A stretch of DNA of 64,000 nucleotides, from the NCBI RefSeq assembly GCF_047730085.1, contig NZ_CP159830.1, positions 434,001-498,000 on the forward strand, written 5' to 3'. The stretch is from Njordibacter sp937773555 (GTDB taxonomy: Bacteria > Pseudomonadota > Gammaproteobacteria > Pseudomonadales > Balneatricaceae). A program made the position numbers and the translations under genes. The notes beneath the pieces are model-generated. The model had not been told where the DNA came from, searched no databases, and saw only the letters and a list, made by a program, of their open reading frames with translations. Positions 44,200-57,891 of this stretch are shown here, piece by piece; position 1 is the first letter of the stretch; each line of letters begins with the position of its first letter.

Positions 44200-45921
44200 G
44201 TGGAAATGCTTTCCGGCGCAGAAATGGTGATCCGCAGCCTACAGGATCAAAAAATAGAGTATATATACGGCTACCCAGGTGGTTCTGTATTGCATATATA
44301 CGATGCCTTGGCTCAACAAGAGCAAATTAAACATATTTTAGTACGCCACGAACAAGCGGCAACTCATATGGCAGACGCCTATGCCCGGGCATCTGGTAAG
44401 CCAGGGGTAGTGCTTGTAACCTCTGGCCCCGGTGCGACCAATGCAGTAACAGGTATTGCAACCGCGTTTATGGATTCTATTCCCATGGTAGTGCTTTGTG
44501 GCCAGGTACCCAGCACGTTAATTGGCGAAGACGCTTTCCAAGAAACCGATATGATGGGTGTTTCCCGTCCTGTAGTTAAACATAACTTTGCAGTTAAACA
44601 CCCTTCCGAGATTCCAGGCCTAATCAAGAAGGCATTTTACATTGCTAGTAGTGGCCGTCCTGGCCCAGTGGTGATTGATATCCCCAAGGATATGACGACC
44701 CCAACGGACAAGTTTGAGTACCACTACCCCGAATCAGTGTCCATGCGTTCGTACAGTCCAGCCACCCGTGGCCATAGTGGCCAAATTAAGAAAGCCGTTG
44801 AGCTTTTATTAAGTGCGCGTCGCCCGATGATTATTGTAGGTGGCGGTACCATAGGAGGCAGAGCATCTGCTGAAGCAACTGAATTGGCTCGAACGCTAAA
44901 TTACCCAGTAACGACTACGCTCATGGGGCTAGGTGGCTTTCCAGCATCTGATCCCTTGTGGTTAGGATGGCCGGGCATGCACGGCACCTATGAAGCTAAC
45001 ACAGCGCTGCATAACTCAGACTTAATTTTAAGTATTGGTGCGCGCTTTGATGATCGCGTGACCAATGCCACAGAGAAGTTTTGCCCTACAGCTAAAATTA
45101 TTCATATTGACATTGATCCATCATCTATTTCAAAAACGATCGCAGCAGATGTGCCCATTGTGGGCCCAGCAAAGAGCGTGTTGATAGAAATGCTAGCTTT
45201 GCTTGCCAAGACTGACAGGGTGCCAGACGCAGAGGCATTGTCTGAATGGTGGAGCCAAATAGATCAGTGGCGTCAGCGCCATGGTGGTCGGTACGAGCTT
45301 AATGATAACGGCTTGCTTAAGCCTCAGCAGGTTATTGAGGCGCTCTATAAAGTTACTAAAGGGGATGCTTACATATGTTCTGACGTAGGTCAGCATCAAA
45401 TGTTTGCAGCTCAATATTACAAGTTTGACAAACCTAACAGGTGGATCAACTCAGGTGGGCTAGGCACCATGGGCTTTGGCTTCCCAGCGGCTATGGGCGT
45501 TAAGCTGCATTATCCAGACGCCGAAGTAGTGTGTGTAACGGGTGAGGGTAGTTTTCAGATGAACCTGCAGGAGTTTTCCACCTGTAGTCAATATGATATT
45601 CCTGTAAAAATTGTATGTTTGAATAACCAATCTCTAGGAATGGTGCGGCAGTGGCAAGACATGAATTATGACAGTCGTCACTCCCAGTCGTATGTGAAAT
45701 CATTGCCAGACTTCCACAAACTCACAGATGCCTATGGGCATAAAGCAATTACGGTTAAAACTGAAGCAGAGCTTATTCCGGCTTTGGAAGAGGCGTTTGC
45801 CTTAAAAGATGAACTTGTGTTCCTCGACATCCACATTGATCCAACAGAACATGTGTATCCCATGCTGGTGCCTAAGGCATCTATGCGTGACATGTGGTTG
45901 AGCAAGACGGAGCGAACTTAA
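44200..45921 (+). CDS. ilvI: Acetolactate synthase large subunit
   Basis: A ThDP- and FAD-dependent enzyme of 573 aa that makes acetolactate or acetohydroxybutyrate, the first common step of branched-chain amino acid synthesis. It shows YGYPGGSVLHIYDAL with the ThDP glutamate region in RHEQAATHMADAYARA, and the ThDP-binding GEGSFQMNLQEFSTC. The GTG start (MEMLSGAEMV) follows GAGAGG and matches pseudomonad starts; an ATG two codons on is possible. Stop and ilvH start overlap (TAATG). Confidence 0.96.
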   Translation: MEMLSGAEMVIRSLQDQKIEYIYGYPGGSVLHIYDALAQQEQIKHILVRHEQAATHMADAYARASGKPGVVLVTSGPGATNAVTGIATAFMDSIPMVVLCGQVPSTLIGEDAFQETDMMGVSRPVVKHNFAVKHPSEIPGLIKKAFYIASSGRPGPVVIDIPKDMTTPTDKFEYHYPESVSMRSYSPATRGHSGQIKKAVELLLSARRPMIIVGGGTIGGRASAEATELARTLNYPVTTTLMGLGGFPASDPLWLGWPGMHGTYEANTALHNSDLILSIGARFDDRVTNATEKFCPTAKIIHIDIDPSSISKTIAADVPIVGPAKSVLIEMLALLAKTDRVPDAEALSEWWSQIDQWRQRHGGRYELNDNGLLKPQQVIEALYKVTKGDAYICSDVGQHQMFAAQYYKFDKPNRWINSGGLGTMGFGFPAAMGVKLHYPDAEVVCVTGEGSFQMNLQEFSTCSQYDIPVKIVCLNNQSLGMVRQWQDMNYDSRHSQSYVKSLPDFHKLTDAYGHKAITVKTEAELIPALEEAFALKDELVFLDIHIDPTEHVYPMLVPKASMRDMWLSKTERT

Positions 45922-46412
45922 TGAGGCATATCATAGCGGTATTGTTAGAAAACGAAGCTGGTGCTCTATCTCGCGTAGTGGGTTTGTTTTCCCAGCGTAA
46001 CTTTAATATTGAAACCCTGACTGTGGCGCCAACTGAAGACCCCACCTTATCGCGCCTTACGGTAACTACCTCGGGTAGTGATCGCGTTATTGAGCAAATC
46101 ACTAAACAGTTAAATAAGCTCATTGAAGTGGTAAAATTGGTTGACCTAACAGAGGGTGAGCATATTGAACGCGAAATGATGTTGATTAAGCTGAAAGCGA
46201 CAGGTCAGCATCGGGATGAAGTGAAGCGCACAGTAGATATTTTTCGTGGCCAGATCGTTGATGTAACTAGCAGTATTTATACCGTGCAGTTAATAGGCGA
46301 TCAAGGTAAATTAGACGCCTTTATCAATGCAATAGGCGAAGCCTATGTACTTGAAACAGTGAGAACTGGAGTCTCAGGTATTGCTAGGGGTGATAAGGTG
46401 TTGAGTTTATAG
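45921..46412 (+). CDS. ilvH: Acetolactate synthase small (regulatory) subunit
   Basis: A 163-aa ACT-domain subunit that confers valine feedback inhibition and boosts activity of IlvI. The N-terminus MRHIIAVLLENEAGALSRVVGLFSQ (read in pieces: LLENEAGALSRVVGLF, then NFNIETLTVAPTED) is the ACT domain; a second regulatory domain follows. The ATG at 45921 overlaps the ilvI stop. ilvC, normally next in related genomes, is absent; pssA follows after a terminator. Confidence 0.96.
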   Translation: MRHIIAVLLENEAGALSRVVGLFSQRNFNIETLTVAPTEDPTLSRLTVTTSGSDRVIEQITKQLNKLIEVVKLVDLTEGEHIEREMMLIKLKATGQHRDEVKRTVDIFRGQIVDVTSSIYTVQLIGDQGKLDAFINAIGEAYVLETVRTGVSGIARGDKVLSL

Positions 46413-46437
46413 CGCCTGATAAGCCTCTATAGCCCTA

Positions 46438-46463
46438 TAAAAGGTCGTGAATACGGCCTTTTT
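46438..46463 (+). terminator. Terminator after ilvH
   Basis: AAAAGGTCGT, loop GAAT, ACGGCCTTTTT forms a stem with one G-T pair and a T-tract. Confidence 0.75.
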
Positions 46464-46536
46464 CTTGTCTAGGATTTTATTATTATTGTGCAGGCATGTT
46501 AAGCTAGTGCCAATTAATTTAAAGAGCAGTGTACCT

Positions 46537-47289
46537 ATGAGTCCAGATTCTTCCGACCAATCCAATACCGAAGAGGAGGTGGCAGTTAAGAAGCCAGCAA
46601 AAGGCGTTTATCTACTGCCCAATAGTTTCACCACAGCATCCCTATTTTCTGGCTTCTATGCCGTTGTTTCTGGCATGAGTGGCAATTTTGAAAATGCTGC
46701 CATTGCCATCTTTATCTCTATGGTGCTCGATACCCTGGATGGTAGGGTTGCCCGACTCACCAATACAACAAGTAAGTTTGGTGCAGAATACGACAGCTTA
46801 GCTGATGTGGTGGCCTTTGGTGTGGCGCCTGCACTGATTCTATTTTCTTGGTCGTTGCAGAGTTTAGGCAATTTTGGCTGGGTTGCTGCCTTTATTTATG
46901 TGGCTGGTGGTGCCTTGCGCTTGGCTCGGTTTAACGTGCAATTGGAGATAGCGGACAGCCGTTACTTTACTGGCCTGCCCACACCTGCTGCCGCAGGCGT
47001 GATGGCTGGTATGGTCTGGACAGGTGTTGATTATGGCCTAGATGGCGAAAGTCTTAGTTACCTTGTCGCTGCAGTCACTGCGTCCTTAGGCATATTGATG
47101 GTGAGTAATTTTAAGTATTACAGTTTTAAAGACTTAGACCTAAAAGGCAAGGTTCCTTTTGTTGCTTTGCTGGCTGTGGTTCTGGTGTTTGCAGTTTATT
47201 CACTGCAGCCCCCAATTCTGTTGGCTTTAACCTTTACAGCGTATGCGGTATCTGGGCCTGTGTGTTGGCTACTTAAGATTACTAAGTAG
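46537..47289 (+). CDS. pssA: CDP-diacylglycerol-serine O-phosphatidyltransferase
   Basis: A 250-aa inner-membrane enzyme of the CDP-alcohol phosphatidyltransferase family making phosphatidylserine, precursor of phosphatidylethanolamine. The signature DG-x2-AR-x8-G-x3-D-x3-D is visible in DTLDGRVARLTNTTSKFGAE followed by YDSLAD. About seven hydrophobic segments are present after an acidic N-terminus. I chose MSPDSSDQSN (46537); the frame is open upstream, but the added residues would overlap the ilvH terminator. Confidence 0.92.
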   Translation: MSPDSSDQSNTEEEVAVKKPAKGVYLLPNSFTTASLFSGFYAVVSGMSGNFENAAIAIFISMVLDTLDGRVARLTNTTSKFGAEYDSLADVVAFGVAPALILFSWSLQSLGNFGWVAAFIYVAGGALRLARFNVQLEIADSRYFTGLPTPAAAGVMAGMVWTGVDYGLDGESLSYLVAAVTASLGILMVSNFKYYSFKDLDLKGKVPFVALLAVVLVFAVYSLQPPILLALTFTAYAVSGPVCWLLKITK

Positions 47290-47312
47290 GTTTGGCCGCA
47301 GGGCCCAACCCA

Positions 47313-47341
47313 CAAAAAAGGCGCTTTTAGCGTCTTTTTTG
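47313..47341 (+). terminator. Terminator after pssA
   Basis: An A-tract, stem GGCGC / GCGTC with one mismatch-type pair, loop TTTTA and a T-tract. It insulates pssA from the rRNA operon. Confidence 0.75.
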
Positions 47342-47401
47342 TTTTTAGCTCTATTTTATCTTCTGTTTGAGTATTCTTTCGGCCTTATTTCCCTAAACTG
47401 C

Positions 47402-47429
47402 TTGTGCTTTGCTCTGCGATGGATATAAT
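47402..47429 (+). promoter_or_regulatory. Upstream rRNA promoter candidate
   Basis: TTGTGC (47402-47407) and TATAAT (47424-47429) are 16 bp apart and followed by GGCGCTCCC, which is GC-rich as in stringently controlled rRNA promoters. Confidence 0.5.
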
Positions 47430-47562
47430 GGCGCTCCCTTGTTAAAGGGGCCCTAGATAAGCGTTAAGCGAGTCACTAAAAGGCCTTGTAAAACAATGGG
47501 CTGGCAAATTCTTAATGAATGAGTCAGCAGTCGAAATAAAGTATTTATTTACACCTTTTTGA

Positions 47563-47590
47563 TTGACGGCGAGGATTACTTCGGTATAAT
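47563..47590 (+). promoter_or_regulatory. Main rRNA promoter
   Basis: TTGACG (47563-47568) and a perfect TATAAT (47585-47590) are separated by 16 bp. An AT-rich stretch upstream (47537-47560) could act as an UP element. Confidence 0.75.
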
Positions 47591-47640
47591 ACGTCACCTC
47601 GGTTGAGCGCACTGCTTCACGGCAAACCACTTAACCGACC

Positions 47641-47672
47641 GCTCTTTAACAATTTAATCAAGTAATTCGTGT
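47641..47672 (+). promoter_or_regulatory. rRNA leader boxA and 16S processing stem
   Basis: GCTCTTTAACAA at 47641-47652 is the boxA antitermination element. The following TTAATCAAGTAATTCGT is complementary to ACGAATTACTTGATTAA at 49429-49445, forming the RNase III stem that brackets 16S. Confidence 0.8.
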
Positions 47673-47856
47673 GGGCGTTTGTTGGATTGGCAATAAGACC
47701 TAAACTTTGTTTAGGCAACGATCAAACAGACGACTCGTGAATTCATTTAACAATAGGCTTTGTCTTCGGATGAAGTCTGCGTAATTAAGTTTACAGTAAG
47801 AGTTTGAGCAAAAAATTAGATGTTCCTTTCTTCGGAATTGGATGTCGACTATTTTT

Positions 47857-49401
<1,545 letters not shown>

Positions 49402-49817
49402 AACGCAACGCCACCCGGCAAGCGCTCACAACGAATTACTTGATTAAAGAATTAGTATTGGCTTTGGCCAATGCTGGTTGTTGAAGGCTGTTTAGCAAAA
49501 GCTAAACCTGCTCTTTAAAAATATGGATTTGTGATATGGATTGATGACGTGGCCCCGAGCCACGGCATTGATCTTCGCCTAAACACGTCGTCACCAGCGG
49601 TCGTGTTTAGGCAAAAATGTTACAGCGTCTTCTAGCGATCACGTTGTAACAAAGTTTAGGTAAATACACGATCATCTGTTAATCAATTTCCAGGTGATCG
49701 AATTTGTGTTTTATCGAGTGACTTATCCGAAGGCCCTTACTTTAGCGAGTTAAGGGTTTATCGTAAGCTTGATTGAAAGTAGTTTGTCAGAACTACTGCG
49801 ACCCTTTTGGGTTATAT
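49402..49817. other. 16S-23S spacer without tRNA genes
   Basis: The 416-bp spacer contains no cloverleaf-like sequence; the usual tRNA-Ile/tRNA-Ala pair is absent. It has a second boxA (TGCTCTTTAAAA, 49509-49520). An 11-bp perfect inverted repeat GCCTAAACACG (49577-49587) / CGTGTTTAGGC (49602-49612) forms one hairpin, and CGTGGC/GCCACG near 49550 another. TGGATTTGTGATATG near 49524 pairs with CATATCACAAATTCA beyond 23S, giving the 23S processing stem. Confidence 0.8.
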
Positions 49818-52706
<2,889 letters not shown>

Positions 52707-52896
52707 ATAACGCCAAAAGCGTTGTACAAGCTAATATGAACGCATGAGAGTGTGTGAGTATGAAGTACAAACAATTAAGTTTACGATAGAAGTACGATGG
52801 GTAAGCCCTCGGTAAGCGCAAGTTGTGTAATACCTAAACGAAGACATATCACAAATTCAAGGATGGCGATTTAACGATCTTCATTCACCTTTTTAT

Positions 52897-53015
52897 TGCT
52901 TGGCGACCATAGCGAGATGGAACCACCTGACCCCATTCCGAACTCAGAAGTGAAACGTTTTAGCGCCGATGGTAGTGTGGGGTTTCCCCATGTGAGAGTA
53001 GGTCATCGCCAAGCA
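52897..53015 (+). rRNA. rrf: 5S ribosomal RNA
   Basis: About 119 nt, from TGCTTGGCGACCATAGCG to ATCGCCAAGCA, with the complementary ends forming helix I. The core CCACCTGACCCCATTCCGAA and GCGCCGATGGTAGTG match 5S. It lies 190 bp after 23S. Confidence 0.96.
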
Positions 53016-53029
53016 CCTCATTCAGTACT

Positions 53030-53066
53030 AAAAAACCCCTAGCCTTAATCAGACTAGGGGTTTTTT
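53030..53066. terminator. Terminator of the rRNA operon
   Basis: AAAAAACCCCTAG and CTAGGGGTTTTTT form a 13-bp perfect stem with an 11-nt loop. Its symmetry lets it also end the convergent xseA transcript. Confidence 0.93.
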
Positions 53067-53112
53067 ATTGCGCGTAGAAGGTAAATAATTATGCGTCTTC
53101 CTCTGTGCCTAA

Positions 53113-54447
53113 CTACCTTTGCGACACCTTGTCGACAATAACTTGGGCATGGCCATCCAACAGAGTAATTTTCAATGCTTGCTTAGCTTCAATTTGTTCT
53201 ATTTTAGTAATCACCTGTGCCTGCATGTTCTGTGTGACGCTATATCCGCGCGATAATGTGTGCAGTGGGCTTAATTGATTAAGCTGGGCAGCCAGGCCGA
53301 TGAATTTTTGTGAACGTCTTTGCAGACCAGAGTGTTGGCCAATTTTTAGGCGTTGTTTCAGTTGTGTTACATTTTTAGAGTGAGCTTCAATACGAAAGTT
53401 TGGGTTGAGGCTAATCAGCTTACTGTATTGTTGATCATAGAAGAACTTCTTCGCTTGAAGTTGTTTCAGGGAGGCTTGCTCCAGTCTCACTTGCAGGTGA
53501 TCGAGACGTTGGCTTTGATCGTTAAGCTTTTGTCCTGGATGTTGCAATAGTGCACGAAGACGAGACAGGTTAAGGTGTTGGTTCTGCACCTGTTTTTGCC
53601 ATTGTTGCTTTAATTGGCGCTCCAGTTGTTGCACTTTGTATACTAATTCAGACTGATCTTGGCTGACCAGCTCAGCAGCAGCTGAGGGTGTGGGCATGCG
53701 GCAATCCGCAACAAAGTCTGCAATGGTAAAATCGGTCTCATGGCCTATTGCACTCACCGTAGGTATTTGGCTTGCATATATAGTGCGGGCAAGGAACTCA
53801 TCATTATAGCTCCAGAGGTCCTCAATAGAACCACCACCGCGGGTAAGTATAATCACGTCATGTTGGCCCATTAGATTACACAACTCAATCGCTTTGGCGC
53901 TCTCCACAGCCGCACTGTGTCCCTGAACAGTTACTGGCAGCAGGTCTACTGCTAAGCTTGGCATGCGCTGTTGTAAAACCTTTAAAAAGTCATGTATCGC
54001 AGCCCCATTAGCAGAGCTAATCACCGCTACCCGTTGGCAATGCGCTGGAATGGATCGCTTGTGCTGCTCATTAAAAAGCCCCTCGTCGAGGAGCTTTTGT
54101 TTCAGTGCCAAAAATGCCTGCTGCAGATTACCACTACCTGCAAGCTGCATTTGTTCGCCAATGAGCTGGTAATCTCCTCGGTCTGGATACAGGCTAACCT
54201 TGGCTTTAAAATGGATCAAATCACCTTCTTTGGGTTCAAATGAGCAATATAGGTTTCTATTACGAAACATGGCGCAGCTCACCTGCCCGTCCATATCTTT
54301 TAGACGGAAATACCAGTGACCTGAACGTGCCCTTGTAAAGCCAGATATTTCACCGCTCACAGTAACAATGCCAAAGCGTGTTTCTAACAAGTTTCTAGCA
54401 GCATGGTTAAGCTCGCTCACTTGCCAAATGCGTGGTGTGTCTGTCAT
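53113..54447 (-). CDS. xseA: Exodeoxyribonuclease VII large subunit
   Basis: A 444-aa subunit of ExoVII, which degrades single-stranded DNA from both ends. The N-terminal OB fold (VSELNHAARNLLETRF, VSGEISGF) is followed by the catalytic region (ILTRGGGSIEDLWSYNDEFL, SAIGHETDFTIADFVAD, RMPTPSAAAEL) and a glutamine-rich coiled coil. The start MTDTPRIWQV at 54447 fits the family; the longer frame adds 14 residues. It is divergent from guaB, the usual arrangement. Confidence 0.95.
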   Translation of the reverse strand: MTDTPRIWQVSELNHAARNLLETRFGIVTVSGEISGFTRARSGHWYFRLKDMDGQVSCAMFRNRNLYCSFEPKEGDLIHFKAKVSLYPDRGDYQLIGEQMQLAGSGNLQQAFLALKQKLLDEGLFNEQHKRSIPAHCQRVAVISSANGAAIHDFLKVLQQRMPSLAVDLLPVTVQGHSAAVESAKAIELCNLMGQHDVIILTRGGGSIEDLWSYNDEFLARTIYASQIPTVSAIGHETDFTIADFVADCRMPTPSAAAELVSQDQSELVYKVQQLERQLKQQWQKQVQNQHLNLSRLRALLQHPGQKLNDQSQRLDHLQVRLEQASLKQLQAKKFFYDQQYSKLISLNPNFRIEAHSKNVTQLKQRLKIGQHSGLQRRSQKFIGLAAQLNQLSPLHTLSRGYSVTQNMQAQVITKIEQIEAKQALKITLLDGHAQVIVDKVSQR

Positions 54448-54555
54448 AAGTAGCTGCTCAGGTGTATAAAAACAAGCTAAATCATACACTAAATCAATGT
54501 ATAAAAGAGTAGCTAAATGAAGCGCTATTAGTGGTCAAAAGGGGCTGTGTTCCGG

Positions 54556-54561
54556 TATAAT
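54556..54561 (+). promoter_or_regulatory. Minus-10 box of the guaB promoter
   Basis: A perfect TATAAT lies 39 bp before guaB, with TGGTCA at 54532-54537 as a weak minus-35 candidate. Confidence 0.45.
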
Positions 54562-54600
54562 GTACCGTTTCCTTTCACCATCTAAAAAAGGACGCCCCCT

Positions 54601-56070
54601 ATGTTACGACTTGCCGAAGAAGCACTCACATTTGATGACGTACTCTTAGTGCCTGGTTATTCGGAGGTGCTGCCAAAAGATGTTCAGCTGCAAACCCGCA
54701 TTGCACGCGATTTACCCTTGAATATACCCCTTGCTTCTGCTGCTATGGACACTGTGACCGAAGCGCGTTTAGCTATTGCTATAGCCCAAGAAGGTGGAAT
54801 TGGTATTGTTCACAAAAACCTTACTGTGGCAGACCAAGCTGATCAAGTACGTCGTGTAAAAAAGCACGAGAGTGGCGTAGTTCAGGACCCAGTAACTTGC
54901 TCATCTAACATGACGGTAGGTGAACTGCAGAGCTTAGCTGTTCAAACAGGATTTTCTGGGTTCCCTGTGGTTGATAATGGCCAATTAGTGGGTATTGTAA
55001 CAAGTCGTGATATGCGTTTTGAAAACCATGTTGAAGCTCGTGTAGATACCATAATGACCACTAAAGAAAATTTGGTAACCGTCGAGCCTGGTGTAGATCA
55101 GGACACAGTGCGTAACTTATTGCGTAAACATCGCATTGAACGTGTATTGGTAGTAGGTGACGATTTCACCTTACAAGGCATGATGACGGTTAAAGACATG
55201 TATCGTGCCAAAGCTTATCCCAATGCTTGTAAAGATGCCCAAGGCAGTTTACGGGTGGGCGCAGCTGTGGGTACTGGGCCTGAGACTGAAGATCGTGTGA
55301 AAGCATTAGTGGATGCAGGTGTCGATTTAATTATCGTTGATACCGCACATGGTCATTCAGCTGGAGTGATTGAACGGGTTCGTTGGATTAAGACTAACTT
55401 CCCACAAGTACAAGTTGTTGGTGGCAATATTGCTACTGCTGCTGCCGCTGAAGCTTTGGCAGACGCAGGAGCAGATGGTGTTAAAGTAGGTATTGGCCCT
55501 GGCTCAATCTGCACCACACGAATTGTTGCTGGCATCGGTGTTCCTCAAATCACTGCAGTAGCTAATGTGGCGGCTGCAATGACTCCGCGGGGCATTCCAG
55601 TGATAGCCGATGGTGGTGTGCGTTATTCGGGCGACTTGGCAAAAGCCATCGCTGCTGGTGCAAGTGTGGTTATGGCAGGTAGTTTGCTGGCTGGTACTGA
55701 TGAGGCACCAGGAGAGGTAGAGCTATACCAAGGCCGGGCTTATAAAGCTTATCGTGGCATGGGTTCCATCGGTGCTATGGGGCAAAGCCAAGGTTCTAGT
55801 GACCGTTATTTTCAAAGTACTGACGCTGGTGTAGAAAAGCTAGTACCAGAAGGTATTGAAGGGCGCGTTGCGTGTAAGGGACCAATGGCAGCTATCGTAC
55901 ATCAAATGATGGGCGGCTTGCGCGCTAGTATGGGTTATACCGGCTGCAGCGATATGGAACAAATGCGCACCATCCCTATTTTCACCCGAATTACCAGTGC
56001 GGGTATGAGCGAAAGCCATGTGCACGACGTAACCATTACCAAAGAAGCACCTAATTATCGGGCCAAGTAA
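54601..56070 (+). CDS. guaB: IMP dehydrogenase
   Basis: A 489-aa enzyme that oxidises IMP to XMP, the committed step to GMP. It has the N-terminal EALTFDDVLLVPGYSEV, a pair of CBS domains (about residues 90-200, VTSRDMRFENHVE, MMTVKDMYRAK), the catalytic loop GIGPGSICTTR with the nucleophilic cysteine, and MGSIGAMGQ. guaA follows after 85 bp, forming the guaBA operon. Confidence 0.98.
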   Translation: MLRLAEEALTFDDVLLVPGYSEVLPKDVQLQTRIARDLPLNIPLASAAMDTVTEARLAIAIAQEGGIGIVHKNLTVADQADQVRRVKKHESGVVQDPVTCSSNMTVGELQSLAVQTGFSGFPVVDNGQLVGIVTSRDMRFENHVEARVDTIMTTKENLVTVEPGVDQDTVRNLLRKHRIERVLVVGDDFTLQGMMTVKDMYRAKAYPNACKDAQGSLRVGAAVGTGPETEDRVKALVDAGVDLIIVDTAHGHSAGVIERVRWIKTNFPQVQVVGGNIATAAAAEALADAGADGVKVGIGPGSICTTRIVAGIGVPQITAVANVAAAMTPRGIPVIADGGVRYSGDLAKAIAAGASVVMAGSLLAGTDEAPGEVELYQGRAYKAYRGMGSIGAMGQSQGSSDRYFQSTDAGVEKLVPEGIEGRVACKGPMAAIVHQMMGGLRASMGYTGCSDMEQMRTIPIFTRITSAGMSESHVHDVTITKEAPNYRAK

Positions 56071-56155
56071 ACGGCGTTAAATTATTGGCGTACTTCTTTT
56101 ATAAATTTAGTTGTAGATGCTTAATACGCGCTACAACCCACTCACGGAGTTACAC

Positions 56156-57730
56156 ATGATGCAGGATATCCACGCACAACGGATTCTCATCTTGGATTTT
56201 GGTTCACAATACACGCAATTAATAGCACGTCGTGTAAGAGAAATTGGCGTTTATTGCGAAATTCGCGCCTATGATATGAAAGACCAAGCAATCCGTGATT
56301 TTGCACCCAAAGGTATTATTCTTGCTGGCGGCCCAGAATCTGTAACTGAAGCGGGTAGTCCTCGAGCGCCAGAAATTATATTTCAGATGGATGTTCCTGT
56401 GCTTGGTATATGTTACGGAATGCAAACCATGGCTGAGCAGTTGGGTGGCAAAGTAAGTGCATCTAATGAACGTGAGTTTGGTTATGCCGGTGTTCAAGTA
56501 GAAACAGCAGGCGCTTTGCTTAACGGTATTCATGACGAAGTTGACGCTGATATATGCAGCCTTAATGTATGGATGAGCCACGGTGATAAAGTGACTCAGA
56601 TGCCTGAAAACTTTACCTGCATGGCTTCTACAGAAAGTGCGCCAATTGCGGGTATGAGCAACGAAGCAAGGCGTTTATATGGACTACAGTTCCACCCAGA
56701 AGTCACCCACACGAAACAAGGAGGGGCTATTTTAGAACGTTTTGTTAGTCACATATGCCATTGTGAAGGCCTATGGACAGCGAGTAATATTATTGACGAT
56801 GCTATTGCTACAGTGCGTGAAAAAGTAGGCTCAGATACAGTATTACTTGGCCTCTCTGGTGGTGTAGATTCCTCTGTTGTTGCGGCTTTATTGCATAAAG
56901 CCATTGGTGATCAGCTAGTTTGTGTGTTTGTAGACAATGGTTTGTTGCGCCTTAATGAAGGCGACCAAGTAATGAAAATGTTTGCTGATAACATGGGCGT
57001 GCGTGTGATTCGGTCTAATGCACAAGAATTATTCTTAGGTAATCTTAAAGGTGTATCAGACCCAGAAGCTAAGCGTAAAGTAATTGGCAATACCTTCATT
57101 GATGTATTTGATAAAGAAGCCACTAAAATCACTAATGTTAAGTGGCTCGCTCAAGGGACTATTTACCCAGATGTTATAGAATCTGCTGCTGCCGAAACAG
57201 GTAAAGCCCATGTGATTAAATCTCATCACAACGTGGGTGGCTTACCAGATGACATGGCCTTTGAATTAGTTGAGCCATTACGCGAACTATTTAAAGATGA
57301 AGTTCGTAAAATTGGCCTAGAGTTAGGCTTGCCTTATGACATGGTTTATCGCCATCCGTTCCCAGGGCCAGGCCTTGGTGTGCGTATTTTAGGGGAAGTG
57401 AAAGAAGAATATGCCGACATCCTGCGTTTGGCGGATGCTATCTTTATGGAAGAGTTACATGCTTCTGGCTGGTACCACAAAACCAGCCAAGCTTTTGTGG
57501 TCTTCCTACCCGTTAAGTCTGTTGGTGTGGTGGGTGATGGCCGTCGTTATGAATGGGTAGTGAGCTTAAGGGCTGTGGAAACTGTGGACTTTATGACGGC
57601 TCGTTGGGCTCACTTGCCTTACGAACTATTAGAAAAAGTGTCTGGCAGAATCATTAATGAAATTTCTGGTATCTCCCGTGTTGCCTATGATGTTTCCAGT
57701 AAACCGCCTGCCACTATTGAGTGGGAGTAG
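56156..57730 (+). CDS. guaA: GMP synthase (glutamine-hydrolysing)
   Basis: A 524-aa enzyme that aminates XMP to GMP. The class I amidotransferase domain has LGICYGMQTMAEQLGG with the nucleophilic cysteine and GLQFHPEVTHT. The synthase domain has the PP-loop LLGLSGGVDSSVVAAL, and the dimerisation domain ends SSKPPATIEWE. GGAG at the proper distance selects the ATG at 56156. Its last codons (TIEWE) form the attachment core of the downstream element; integration leaves guaA intact. Confidence 0.97.
   Translation: MMQDIHAQRILILDFGSQYTQLIARRVREIGVYCEIRAYDMKDQAIRDFAPKGIILAGGPESVTEAGSPRAPEIIFQMDVPVLGICYGMQTMAEQLGGKVSASNEREFGYAGVQVETAGALLNGIHDEVDADICSLNVWMSHGDKVTQMPENFTCMASTESAPIAGMSNEARRLYGLQFHPEVTHTKQGGAILERFVSHICHCEGLWTASNIIDDAIATVREKVGSDTVLLGLSGGVDSSVVAALLHKAIGDQLVCVFVDNGLLRLNEGDQVMKMFADNMGVRVIRSNAQELFLGNLKGVSDPEAKRKVIGNTFIDVFDKEATKITNVKWLAQGTIYPDVIESAAAETGKAHVIKSHHNVGGLPDDMAFELVEPLRELFKDEVRKIGLELGLPYDMVYRHPFPGPGLGVRILGEVKEEYADILRLADAIFMEELHASGWYHKTSQAFVVFLPVKSVGVVGDGRRYEWVVSLRAVETVDFMTARWAHLPYELLEKVSGRIINEISGISRVAYDVSSKPPATIEWE
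57713..57726. repeat. Left attachment core (attL) in guaA
   Basis: ACTATTGAGTGGGA, encoding T-I-E-W-E minus the last base, is repeated at 63458-63471, where it is followed by a TGA stop in the same frame. Confidence 0.85.
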
Positions 57731-57778
57731 TGTCTAAAACTTAAGTAATTGTTTATAAACAGTTTTTATGAAAATAAT

Positions 57779-57862
57779 ACTTACAAACTACTTACATACA
57801 AAAGATTATAGTTATTGATTTTGTTGAGTTTACTTGTTATAACTTACAAACAAACTTACAAA
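57779..57862. promoter_or_regulatory. Left arm-type integrase sites
   Basis: ACTTACAAA occurs at 57779, 57842 and 57854, and ACTTACATA at 57790. The first pair (starts 11 bp apart) is duplicated in the same orientation inside the right end (63395 and 63406). Binding by the integrase N-terminal domain is inferred. Confidence 0.7.
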
Positions 57863-57891
57863 CTCTGTGTACTATTACACATAATAGGCAA

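Noticed and set aside
49402..49817. tRNA-Ile or tRNA-Ala in the rRNA spacer
   Set aside because: No TTCGANNC-type T-loop or anticodon arm was found; the hairpins have no cloverleaf layout.
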